A DNA stretch of 7,490 nt from an uncultured Collinsella sp. (GTDB lineage Bacteria; Actinomycetota; Coriobacteriia; Coriobacteriales; Coriobacteriaceae). The notes under the pieces were generated by a model. It did not search any database, was not told where the DNA came from, and saw only the letters and a list, made by a program, of their open reading frames with translations. The stretch lies in the NCBI GenBank assembly GCA_900554585.1, contig USHS01000062.1, forward strand, positions 1-7,490. Direction: 5' to 3'. Shown here piece after piece: positions 1 through 5,995 of this stretch. A program made the translations under genes and the position numbers. Position 1 is the stretch's first letter, and each line of letters begins with the position of its first letter.

Positions 1-1541
1 GGCGCGAGTTTGTTCGCAGCTTCGGCAGACGCGGGCGTTACGGGCGCGGGCACAGACACGAGGAGCGGTGCCACGACGCCAAACTCTTCGGTGGAGACAG
101 TCGGCTCGTCGGGTTCGTCTTGCCGTGTGGCCATCTCGCCAGGTCCGGCGGTCATGCTGGGCGCAGACTCGGTGTTCGGTTGCTCGATAAGCGTCGCCTC
201 GGCTTCCATAGGCACATCGTCCTCGCGCTCCTCATCAATCAAAAGCGCTTCACGCGTTTGCGCGGCGGCGCTCCGAATGTGCCCCAGCTGACTCAAATCG
301 ATATCGATCTTGACAGGCTGGTGCGCGGCGTCCCACGAAAGCCATGCCACGATCTCGTCATCGATGATCTTGGCCAGATATTTGGGGACCTTCTCCTCCT
401 TTAGGGGATGGGTGGGGTCTAGGGCCAGGCGCAGGCGTTGGTCGCAGGCGCGCATCATCTCACCGAGCTTGCTACTTTTTTGTCTGCTGCCGTGGATGCG
501 CATGCATTCCCAAAAGCCATTTTGGCAGCGATAGATGTGAATGGGGTCCAGGTGATATTCGCAGTCCTCGTGGCGCTCGGGCGCAAAGAACACGGCCGAG
601 GCAAACATGGTGTAGGGCATGGCCGTCTCCTCCCCAAACAAGCTCGCTACGATGCCGGTCTTTCGGTGCGTGTCATAGTAGCGCGCCATACGGACATACA
701 CGGCGCATGCCACGTGGCGTAGATCGCGATGGTGGCCGCGATCGAGTCTTGAGTTATTGAGGTTATACGTGGAGAGGGCATTGATGGCGGCCATGAGTCG
801 CTCCTCGCGCGCCTCGTCGGGCGGAAGGGGGAGCGTAGGCTTGGAGGTCTTGCGACGCGCAGGCGCCAGGTCTGACGGCGTCGGCGCGGGCGCAAGGTCT
901 CGCGCCGCACGCCGCAGTTCGATGAGGGCGTTGTCGAATGCGACGGTTTTAGAGTCGCGAAGCAGCTCGGGGTCGAGCCCGTGGAACACGGCGTAATCTT
1001 GCAACCACACGCGTGCAAACCGGTCGATGCCGGGCTCGAAGGCACGATAGGCATCCCAAAAAGCCTTGATCTTTTTAAAACCATCAAGTGGGTCATCTAC
1101 GCCAATGCCGCAGATCAGCTCATAGAGGTACAGGAAGGCAAAGGACGTAGACGTTTCCTCGACGGTTCCGCGGCGCACTTGGGCGCGCCAGGTAAAGTAC
1201 CCGCGCAGCTGGCGATCGCTCATAGCGTTGTAGGTTGGGAAGTACGACTTAAAGGTGCCGTTATAGGGGCAATCGTCCTCAAAATCGGCCATCAGCAGGC
1301 CTTGGCGGTAGAAAAGCTCGGCTTCCGAAAGCCAGCGACCCGCGCCGCCTTTGGGGTCATCCTGCCAGCGCGATATCTCGCGCATCTTGCGGTACTGGTC
1401 GGGAAGGAAATTCTGCATCTGACGACCGGTTTTGAGAATCGGCTCGTCAGCATAGACTTCGTTTGAGAAGCGAGCAGACTGATGGGTCCGGGCCTCGGCC
1501 ATAATGCGCTCGATGAGCATCTTGATGTCCTGGTCGGCCAC
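1..1541 (-). CDS. TerB_N-domain protein, C-terminal part beyond the window
   Basis: The reading frame is open from a GTG at 1541 to the window edge, giving 513 codons with no stop, so the gene is partial at its C-terminus. The GTG is chosen because AGGAG lies 5 bases upstream; in-frame ATG codons at residues 8 and 14 have no such site. Residues about 40-250 fit the TerB N-terminal domain: a block LFYRQGLLMADFEDD (76-90), SYFPTY (99-104), LRGYFTWRAQVRRG (112-125) and FAFLYLYELICGIG (134-147). A basic Pro-rich linker follows, then a second globular part. Near the left side the stretch VKIDIDLSQLGHIRSAAAQT resembles the usual lead-in to a TerB_C domain, followed by an acidic, low-complexity segment. 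TerB_N/TerB_C proteins are known as parts of tellurite-type stress and defence modules, sometimes fused to helicases. The exact role is unknown, and the TerB_C domain would have to lie left of base 1. Cytoplasmic; no signal peptide or membrane segment seen. Confidence 0.8.
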   Translation of the reverse strand, partial: MADQDIKMLIERIMAEARTHQSARFSNEVYADEPILKTGRQMQNFLPDQYRKMREISRWQDDPKGGAGRWLSEAELFYRQGLLMADFEDDCPYNGTFKSYFPTYNAMSDRQLRGYFTWRAQVRRGTVEETSTSFAFLYLYELICGIGVDDPLDGFKKIKAFWDAYRAFEPGIDRFARVWLQDYAVFHGLDPELLRDSKTVAFDNALIELRRAARDLAPAPTPSDLAPARRKTSKPTLPLPPDEAREERLMAAINALSTYNLNNSRLDRGHHRDLRHVACAVYVRMARYYDTHRKTGIVASLFGEETAMPYTMFASAVFFAPERHEDCEYHLDPIHIYRCQNGFWECMRIHGSRQKSSKLGEMMRACDQRLRLALDPTHPLKEEKVPKYLAKIIDDEIVAWLSWDAAHQPVKIDIDLSQLGHIRSAAAQTREALLIDEEREDDVPMEAEATLIEQPNTESAPSMTAGPGEMATRQDEPDEPTVSTEEFGVVAPLLVSVPAPVTPASAEAANKLA

Positions 1542-1578
1542 CGTCTCTCCTCTCCTAACGCAGCTTCGGTGACCTCAT

Positions 1579-1607
1579 ATCATAGCACAGCATCAAACAG
1601 GTGTTCG
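1579..1607 (-). promoter_or_regulatory. Possible promoter of the TerB_N gene
   Basis: On the minus strand an extended -10 element, TGC directly followed by TATGAT (TATGAT at 1579-1584), sits about 38 bases before the GTG start. A weak -35 candidate, CGAACA (1602-1607), is 17 bases away. The extended TGn may compensate for the poor -35. It lies in the 88-base gap after the DUF554 gene, where no terminator hairpin with a T-run was found, so read-through is also possible. Confidence 0.4.
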
Positions 1608-1629
1608 AGATACCGCTACGTAGATAGAT

Positions 1630-2346
1630 TTAGAACAGGAGGGCGTAGATGACGGCTATGACAACGGAGGGGAGCATATTGGCCGTGCGGAAGGTCTGAG
1701 GACGGATGAGGTTGACGCCGACGCAGAAGATGAGTATAGAGCCCACGAGCGATAGACTGTCGAGGGCGGCGGCGGTCATGATGGGGGAGAGCGCGCCGGC
1801 AAACAGCGTAATCGTTCCCTGGAATACGGCAACGGGCAGGGCGGAGAAGATGCAGCCGCGGCCGAGCGAAGCCGTCATGGTGCAGACGATGATGCAGTCC
1901 AACGCGCCCTTGAGGGCAAGCGTGGACCAGTCGCCGAGCAAGCCGTCTTGGATTGATCCCACGATAGCCATGGCACCGATGCAGACGGTCAGCGATGTCG
2001 AGACAAAGGCATTGGTGAACTCGTTGTCTCCCTCGCTGCCGGTTTTGCGCTTGAGCCATTCGCCCAGGTTTTCGATGCCGGCTTCCAGGTTAACGGCCTC
2101 GCCGATGAGCGAGCCGAGGGCAAACGAGACGATGAGCATGGTGGTGCCGGTGGTCTCCAGCGCTTTCCCGTCAATGACGAGCATCTTTTGCATGGTGCCG
2201 CCCAGTCCGATAAACAAAACGCACAGCCCCGACGCCTTCATGAGCGTGTCTTGGATGCGGGGTGTGATAAAGCGTCCGCCTATAAGGCCCAGCAGTCCGC
2301 CCGCAATCAAAAGTGCGACGTTGATGACCGTTCCCAAACCCGGCAT
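1630..2346 (-). CDS. DUF554-family multi-pass membrane protein (YdfK/YqgA-like)
   Basis: A 238-residue protein, the normal length for DUF554. It opens with MPGLGTVINVALLIAGGLLG, the usual first membrane segment, and carries the family hallmark AIVGSIQDGLLGD (residues 127-139), followed by GALDCIIVCTMTASLGRGC and a glycine-rich FSALPVAVFQGTITLFAGAL segment. About six hydrophobic segments can be drawn, so it is an integral membrane protein. The family may be a transporter, but its substrate is not established. An upstream in-frame ATG at 2415 would give 23 extra residues. The start at 2346 is preferred because GGGAGGG lies 3-4 bases before it and because the family begins at M-x-G-L-G-T. In the longer version the ribosome site itself would be translated. 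It follows the surface operon after a 118-base gap and may be transcribed separately. Confidence 0.9.
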   Translation of the reverse strand: MPGLGTVINVALLIAGGLLGLIGGRFITPRIQDTLMKASGLCVLFIGLGGTMQKMLVIDGKALETTGTTMLIVSFALGSLIGEAVNLEAGIENLGEWLKRKTGSEGDNEFTNAFVSTSLTVCIGAMAIVGSIQDGLLGDWSTLALKGALDCIIVCTMTASLGRGCIFSALPVAVFQGTITLFAGALSPIMTAAALDSLSLVGSILIFCVGVNLIRPQTFRTANMLPSVVIAVIYALLF

Positions 2347-2363
2347 GAACCCTCCCATATTGA

Positions 2364-2376
2364 TGCCAACCTGGCA
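2364..2376 (-). other. Short inverted repeat in the DUF554 leader
   Basis: TGCCA-ACC-TGGCA forms a perfect 5-base stem with a 3-base loop, about 12 bases upstream of the DUF554 ribosome site. No T-run follows, so it is not a terminator. It could be a weak leader hairpin or operator, or chance. Confidence 0.25.
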
Positions 2377-2422
2377 ATCGTAGCAGAACGGGCTGCAGGG
2401 TGCGTCATGCCTCATCCTATAC

Positions 2423-2428
2423 GTTATA
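2423..2428 (-). promoter_or_regulatory. Possible -10 element for the DUF554 gene
   Basis: In an AT-rich patch within the 118-base gap after the 470-residue gene, the minus strand reads TATAAC, a 5 of 6 match to the -10 consensus, about 77 bases before the ATG. No convincing -35 element lies 16-18 bases upstream, so the call is weak. No factor-independent terminator for the preceding gene was seen in the gap. Confidence 0.25.
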
Positions 2429-2464
2429 TAAGTGGTATTAATGACGGCATTTGGTGCCCAAGCC

Positions 2465-3877
2465 TCAGCCTCCCATCACGACATAGGGGCTGTAATCGAA
2501 GCACAGCGTCATGAGTCGCTGCGGGGACTCAATGGCCGCGGCGATGATATCGGCATCTCGAGCTCGGTCAAATCCCACGAGCTCAATTTGATACGAGACG
2601 TCTTCCATTTTATGGAGTATCCGGTTATTCAGGAGGTTCTCACCGTCGAATTCCTCGGTTTTGCCTCCGTCCGAGGTTACGGCATACAGGTGCAGTTTTG
2701 CGGTGGTCGCAGGGTCGGCGACCGTGAGGTTGTCGATTTGGTTGGCCGTGCCCTTTGCCCCAAGCAAGGTGAGCAAGGTGGGGGCTACGACCTCGCCCGA
2801 TGGCAGAAAAACAACTTCGACGGTTTTAGGGAATGCGATAATGGCTGCTTTGCGGACGGGCTTATCGGCAGCGGTGACCTCAATGCTCGCGGCGTCGACG
2901 GTTTCCGTGCGGTCGAGCGCGACCATCATGCAACAATTGCCCTCGTCGATGTCTGCCGGCATGGGACACCCCAAGTTTTCGCCAGCTTGCGTGCCGCCCA
3001 CTGCGGTGGCTGTTTCGCTTGGCTCGCTGAAAGTGGCTGAAGGACCGCTCGATGGCGGTGTTATGCCGCCTGGTGCGCCATTGTCCCCAGGCGCTATTTC
3101 ACCGCTGCTCTCGCTGGAGTCGCTTGCGATGTCACCCGTCGAGGGGGCGAGTCCGACCGCTCCTACTCCGCTCCATTCCATCTCGAGGAGCGCCGGATCG
3201 ACAAGGACGTGATGCACATTTTGCGTTTCGGCACTGATATCGACAGGACCGGGATCTGCCCCTCGCGTCAGGCTGAGCGATCCGGTCCGCTGTTTGCCCC
3301 GAATCTCCTGGCTTTCTGTGCCGCTCGCGTAGAACATCAGAGCGATCTCGCCATTTGCCGTGGCGTCGGTGCCCGCCTTGGTCATTTTCAGCGATGCGGT
3401 GAATGAGATAGCGGGCTGCGTGCCATCGGCGCTCGAGGGGACGCAGCCCAGGCATACACCCCCTCCGTTTTCGAAAAACGTGCTGTCGAAGGCGACTGTT
3501 GCCCCGTCCGCCGAGTCATCGGACAGGGTGATGTCGAGGCGCAGCTCCACGTCGCAGGAATCGCCATCGGCATCAGTTGCAGCTGCGCGCCATGTGCAGA
3601 TAATGCATCCCGTTAGGGGGCCGTCCGCTGTGCTCGAGCGCTCGGTATCCACGACTATCGAGCTGTTCGTGCAGCGACGGAGGCACCCCGAGGCCGAAAT
3701 GCTTGCCTGCGCAAGCGAGAAGCGTTGGCGCGCGATGGTGCTCATCTGGTTTGTGGCGAGACTGTTGACGGCAGGTAAGGGGACGTCCACGGCGGGTGTC
3801 GCTAGAGCGGCGACGGGCATGCCGGTGGCAAGCGCACTGCAGAGCGCGGCAACGGGCAAAAGGTTCTTTGATGCCAT
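2465..3877 (-). CDS. Cysteine-rich secreted protein of unknown family
   Basis: A 470-residue protein starting at ATG 3877, with AAGGAG 5 bases upstream. Residues 1-26 are a signal peptide (MASKNLLPVAALCSAL..., likely cleavage after ALA at 26), so it is exported. The mature chain has 11 cysteines, seven of them crowded in residues 65-145: CLRRC (65-69), CIIC (91-94), C108 and CLGC (142-145). The rest are C304, C315-C316 and C459. Residues about 110-205 look like beta strands. Residues about 242-300 are a Ser/Gly/Pro/Thr/acidic linker. A second globular half (about 320-470) ends in CFDYSPYVVMGG. There is no LPXTG-type signal, no C-terminal membrane helix and no lipobox, so how it stays on the surface is unclear. 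The CxxC pairs could be structural disulfides or bind a metal; this cannot be told from sequence. It follows the small LAQTG protein by 41 bases and is probably in the same operon. Family not recognised. Confidence 0.85.
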   Translation of the reverse strand: MASKNLLPVAALCSALATGMPVAALATPAVDVPLPAVNSLATNQMSTIARQRFSLAQASISASGCLRRCTNSSIVVDTERSSTADGPLTGCIICTWRAAATDADGDSCDVELRLDITLSDDSADGATVAFDSTFFENGGGVCLGCVPSSADGTQPAISFTASLKMTKAGTDATANGEIALMFYASGTESQEIRGKQRTGSLSLTRGADPGPVDISAETQNVHHVLVDPALLEMEWSGVGAVGLAPSTGDIASDSSESSGEIAPGDNGAPGGITPPSSGPSATFSEPSETATAVGGTQAGENLGCPMPADIDEGNCCMMVALDRTETVDAASIEVTAADKPVRKAAIIAFPKTVEVVFLPSGEVVAPTLLTLLGAKGTANQIDNLTVADPATTAKLHLYAVTSDGGKTEEFDGENLLNNRILHKMEDVSYQIELVGFDRARDADIIAAAIESPQRLMTLCFDYSPYVVMGG

Positions 3878-3918
3878 GGGTTCTCCTTACCTGTTCTGGA
3901 CGGTCTCGATTATCGCGG

Positions 3919-4176
3919 CTACTGGCTGCGTTTGATGCGCAGGCCAAGGCCGATGGCGCTTGCGCCTGCCGCGGCGATTCCTGCTGCCAGGAGCTGTCGC
4001 GCGTCGCCCGTTTGCGCGAGGGGCTCATGTTGGCCACTGCGTTCGAGCTCCGATAGATCGACAGTCACTTGCGTGGCAGCCTGCGCTTGCTCTTGTTGGG
4101 CAAAGGCGGCGATCGGGGCAAACGTTACAACGCCGATGATGACGGCAAGGACAATCGCCTTAGGCCGTGTGCGCAC
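3919..4176 (-). CDS. Mini sortase-anchored surface protein (LAQTG)
   Basis: Only 85 residues, yet it has every part of a wall-anchored protein. Residues 1-26 are a signal peptide (MRTRPK basic start, hydrophobic core, cleavage after AFA at 26). About 26 hydrophilic residues follow, then LAQTGD (53-58), a hydrophobic helix (about 62-79) and a short basic tail (RIKRSQ). LAxTG is the sorting motif typical of actinobacterial class E sortases. The GTG start at 4176 lies inside the end of the 199-residue gene, a 17-base overlap in another frame. There is no strong ribosome site, which suggests coupled translation. The start is fixed by the classic signal peptide directly behind it. With so little exposed chain it is more likely an anchor or docking peptide for a partner than an adhesin. 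Its size and anchor match the small LPxTG members of Firmicutes csc clusters. That is an analogy; no clear sequence identity is claimed. Confidence 0.88.
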   Translation of the reverse strand: MRTRPKAIVLAVIIGVVTFAPIAAFAQQEQAQAATQVTVDLSELERSGQHEPLAQTGDARQLLAAGIAAAGASAIGLGLRIKRSQ

Positions 4177-4759
4177 CGGGCTCGACCGTCCACGTAATGC
4201 TTGCGACCTGGTCGCCCTCGCCAGTCACATGGAAGATGTCTCGCGTGACGCGGGCGACATTGCCGCTCGTCTTGAGCTTAATCCTGTCCGTACCATCGGC
4301 GATGCCCTGGTAGCCCATGTCGAAGAATGCATTTTTGGAAAGGTCGACGCCCGCTTCCTGCGTCGCGGCATGAGCGTCTTGGAGTGCCTTGTCCGGGCCG
4401 ACCTTAAAATCGATGGAGTTCTGGGCGGTTCCCGTCTTGGCGTCGGTGACGATGCTCCAGGAGTTCTTGGCGCCGATCTTCATGTTGGTAACGTGGATGC
4501 CATAGGCCGAAAGATTGTCGATGGTGGTTGTGTTCTCGGAAGGGCCCTGAAGCGTGCCATCGGCCTTGGCGACAAATGGGATGACAGTCGGAGCCTTAAA
4601 CTTGATGTTGTCGATTTCGGTCCTGATGGTCACGTCGGTGGTTCCAACGCGTCCCTCCGCCAGGGCGGTGGTCGGCGCGGCTCCCATTGCGAGCGCGAGC
4701 GCCAGCCCTGCCCCCACGACGAGCGCCCTGGTCCCGCTCAAGTTCCTGGTGATGTCCAT
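4160..4759 (-). CDS. Secreted WxL-like beta-rich surface protein
   Basis: A 199-residue protein with ATG at 4759 and AAGGA 6-7 bases upstream. Residues 1-34 form a signal peptide with cleavage after ALA (34). The mature part looks beta-rich: TVIPFVAKADGTLQGPS (58-74) and a Thr/Asn-rich turn, then IDNLSAYGIHVTNMKI (80-95). Two tryptophan motifs, WSI (101-103) and, near the C-terminus, ASITWTVEPG (186-195), resemble the two motifs of WxL domains (WxL and the distal YxxxLxWxLxxxP), with I or V in place of L. WxL domains bind peptidoglycan without a covalent link. The match is partial: the distal tyrosine is absent and the proline is shifted. No anchor or membrane helix follows. It is the third gene of the surface operon, has its own upstream hairpin, and overlaps the small LAQTG gene. 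It could instead be another small secreted beta-sandwich family. Confidence 0.85.
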   Translation of the reverse strand: MDITRNLSGTRALVVGAGLALALAMGAAPTTALAEGRVGTTDVTIRTEIDNIKFKAPTVIPFVAKADGTLQGPSENTTTIDNLSAYGIHVTNMKIGAKNSWSIVTDAKTGTAQNSIDFKVGPDKALQDAHAATQEAGVDLSKNAFFDMGYQGIADGTDRIKLKTSGNVARVTRDIFHVTGEGDQVASITWTVEPGAHTA

Positions 4760-4778
4760 AATCGTTCCTTTCTATTCG

Positions 4779-4797
4779 TCACGGACCGTTTCCGTGA
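4779..4797 (-). other. Perfect hairpin before the WxL-like gene
   Basis: TCACGGA and TCCGTGA form a perfect 7-base stem around a 5-base loop. It lies in the 88-base gap between the 169- and 199-residue genes, about 10 bases upstream of the AAGGA ribosome site. No T-run follows on the minus strand, so it is not a standard terminator. In an operon message it could mark a processing point or protect the downstream part, raising expression of the WxL-like and LAQTG genes. This role is inferred. Confidence 0.5.
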
Positions 4798-4847
4798 TGG
4801 TTGGACGAAAGCGGCGTGGGTGCGCGTTTTCGCAACAGGCGGCAGAT

Positions 4848-5357
4848 CTAGCCTTCGGCCTGCGCAACCCGCACCTTGACGCGCGTGGGATTGCCATGGG
4901 CGTCGTAGGTCTTGGCGTCGAGCGCCTGGATCTCGATATACGCTTCGCCTTCTTTGATGTCGCCTGCGGGGCAGGTCTCGATGGTCTTGCCAGTCTCGAC
5001 CACGCCCGATTCATAGATGGTTTCGTCGTTTTGGATCACGCGGAAACGCTGGGGAAACTTGTTGTCCTGGACGTTTTGTACGTTGACGCGCAGCTTGCCG
5101 CCTTTTTGCAGCTGGGCGACCGGTGCGACCGAGATCGTCATCATGTTGTCACGGACGATGGCATCGAGCTCGTCCTGGATTTCTTGGCGCGACTTACCCT
5201 CTGCCGTTGTGACCGAGGTGCCCGTCTCGGCGACAGGCTTTGACTGCCAGGCGTAAAGGCCGACGGCGATAAGGGCGCAGGCGATAGCCAAGCAGACAAC
5301 GCCGAGCCTTTTTCGATGTTTTGACCCCAGGGGGCTCGACTGCTTTCTTACGCTCAT
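4848..5357 (-). CDS. Single-pass membrane protein with extracellular beta domain
   Basis: A 169-residue protein starting at ATG 5357, with AAGGA 6 bases upstream; it overlaps the preceding gene by ATGA. A basic stretch (SKHRKR, 12-17) precedes one hydrophobic segment (about 18-36), which fits an uncleaved N-terminal anchor with the rest outside. After it come a Thr/Ser stretch and a short helix SRQEIQDELDAIVRDNMM (56-73), then a beta domain (about 75-165) with the pattern IYESGVVETGKTIETCP (114-130) and KEGEAYIEIQALD (135-147). The pattern of a Y-x-SG strand, a G-x-x-I turn and a G-x-Y strand before a closing V-x-V strand recalls small membrane-tethered proteins of gut Firmicutes and Actinobacteria. 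I recognise the pattern but know no name or function for it. Placed before the WxL-like gene, it may be the membrane-side partner of the surface complex. Confidence 0.85.
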   Translation of the reverse strand: MSVRKQSSPLGSKHRKRLGVVCLAIACALIAVGLYAWQSKPVAETGTSVTTAEGKSRQEIQDELDAIVRDNMMTISVAPVAQLQKGGKLRVNVQNVQDNKFPQRFRVIQNDETIYESGVVETGKTIETCPAGDIKEGEAYIEIQALDAKTYDAHGNPTRVKVRVAQAEG

Positions 5358-5650
5358 GCGGCATCCTTAGTGGTATAGACGCGCGCGAACGTGGACGGAT
5401 CGGCGCCAAAGAGCATGTGGAGCATGAGGCGTCGTGAGTAGATGAGCTCGTCGAAGTTTGGGTCGAGTTTGATGTCGTGGATGTGGGCGATGTGGTGAGC
5501 GAGCGCCGAAAACGATTCGGGATCGCAGATCACGTCGGTGGTGACGTGATAGACAGCCGCATCGGGAAATGCCTTTTCGTCGAACGGCAGAAGATACGGG
5601 TCATCGTCGACTTCGATGGCGACGCCGTACTGGGGCCAGTAATATGCCAT
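5354..5650 (-). CDS. Small protein of unknown function, first gene of the surface operon
   Basis: A 98-residue acidic protein with ATG at 5650 and a strong GGGAGG ribosome site 5-6 bases upstream. Its stop overlaps the start of the next gene as ATGA, so the two are translationally coupled. There is no signal peptide or membrane segment, so it should stay in the cytoplasm, unlike the other products of the operon. The opening YYWPQYGVAIEVDDDP (3-18) resembles the core strand of DUF559/Vsr-like PD-(D/E)xK nuclease folds (YWP...VAIE-V-D). The rest, with VYHVTTDVICDPESF (33-47) and a C-terminal helix, resembles the end of such proteins in coriobacteria. The N-terminal half of a nuclease, with the other catalytic acids, is absent, so activity is unlikely. 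It may be a binding remnant or a free-standing regulatory domain. The family link is tentative; that the ORF is real is well supported by the ribosome site and overlap. Confidence 0.8.
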   Translation of the reverse strand: MAYYWPQYGVAIEVDDDPYLLPFDEKAFPDAAVYHVTTDVICDPESFSALAHHIAHIHDIKLDPNFDELIYSRRLMLHMLFGADPSTFARVYTTKDAA

Positions 5651-5670
5651 GGGGACCTCCCTGCTTTTGG

Positions 5671-5694
5671 GCCAAACCTTCTATTGGTTTTGGC
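5671..5694 (-). other. Leader hairpin upstream of the surface operon
   Basis: On the minus strand GCCAAAACC and GGTTTGGC pair as an 8-base stem with one bulged A and a 7-base loop. It ends about 9 bases before the GGGAGG site of the 98-residue gene. No T-run follows. It could affect access to the ribosome site or stabilise the message end. Confidence 0.4.
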
Positions 5695-5721
5695 TGTCGA
5701 TGCCGACCGTATCAGGCACAA

Positions 5722-5756
5722 CTTGACCGATTTCTGACCAAATGCTTGACGGATTT
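5722..5756. repeat. Spaced direct repeats, possible operator
   Basis: CTTGACCGATTT (5722-5733) and CTTGACGGATTT (5745-5756) are 11 of 12 identical and start 23 bases apart. On the minus strand a third GTCA lies between them, so three GTCA cores recur at 12 and 11 bases, about one helix turn. This spacing is typical of head-to-tail sites for response regulators of the OmpR/PhoB type. The regulator is not in the window. Confidence 0.4.
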
Positions 5757-5782
5757 GCATCGCCGCAGGTGAGAGGCGGTAA

Positions 5783-5811
5783 AAAATATCTCAAGTTTTT
5801 TCGAGCACCAA
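5783..5811 (-). promoter_or_regulatory. Possible promoter of the surface operon
   Basis: On the minus strand TTGGTG (5806-5811) and TATTTT (5783-5788) are separated by 17 bases; they match the consensus hexamers at 3 and 4 positions. It would give a leader of about 125 bases carrying the GTCA repeats and the hairpin, so the repeats would lie downstream of the start point, where binding would repress. Confidence 0.3.
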
Positions 5812-5914
5812 TTGCATGCATGGCAGCGATGGGAAGGGGCACGTCAAATAGAGCGTCTGCCGAGAAATCGCCGCCGCTTGCCGAATTGCACAAACGTAAA
5901 ATTCGCCAATTATG

Positions 5915-5925
5915 GAGACGGTCTC
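5915..5925. other. Palindrome upstream of the oxidase
   Basis: GAGAC-G-GTCTC is a perfect 11-base inverted repeat about 70 bases before the oxidase start. CGTCGACG, a perfect 8-base palindrome, begins 6 bases later (5931-5938). Together they look like a binding site for a dimeric regulator, but no regulator gene is adjacent. Confidence 0.3.
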
Positions 5926-5995
5926 AGTCACGTCGACGAAACGATGCGGTAACATCTCCCTGCAAATACTGTAGTTAACTAAAGGGGGAGTTCGC

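Larger units (their letters stand above)
5651..5995. promoter_or_regulatory. Divergent control region between surface operon and oxidase
   Basis: 345 bases with no convincing gene; short ORFs here lack ribosome sites and family likeness. Read toward the left it holds a possible promoter (5783-5811), spaced GTCA repeats (5722-5756) and a leader hairpin next to the operon start (5671-5694). Read toward the right it holds several palindromes: CGAATT-12-AATTCG (5882-5905), GAGAC-G-GTCTC (5915-5925), CGTCGACG (5931-5938) and AGTTAACT (5973-5980). No confident -35/-10 pair was found for the oxidase; TAAAAT at 5897-5902 is a good lone -10 match. Confidence 0.55.

Noticed and set aside
1706..2383. 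225-residue plus-strand frame
   Set aside because: Antisense shadow of the DUF554 gene, which has clear family motifs and membrane segments.
2347..2415. A 23-residue N-terminal extension of the DUF554 protein
   Set aside because: It would run through the ribosome site of the better start, and family members begin at the internal methionine.
3919..4759. The 199- and 85-residue genes as one gene split by a frameshift
   Set aside because: The second frame opens with a complete signal peptide and has its own GTG, and the first ends after a plausible domain end, so two coupled genes fit better.
3932..4879. 315-residue plus-strand frame
   Set aside because: Antisense shadow of three minus-strand genes that have signal peptides and ribosome sites; its own composition is not protein-like.
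5763..5786. Stem CCGC/GCGG followed by an A-run, as a terminator
   Set aside because: The stem is only about 4 bases, and the T-run would precede the stem on the minus strand; neither strand gives a hairpin followed by T.
5681..5978. Short frames in the divergent intergenic region (70 residues minus, 78 residues plus)
   Set aside because: No ribosome sites, no recognisable family, and they overlap regulatory-looking sequence.
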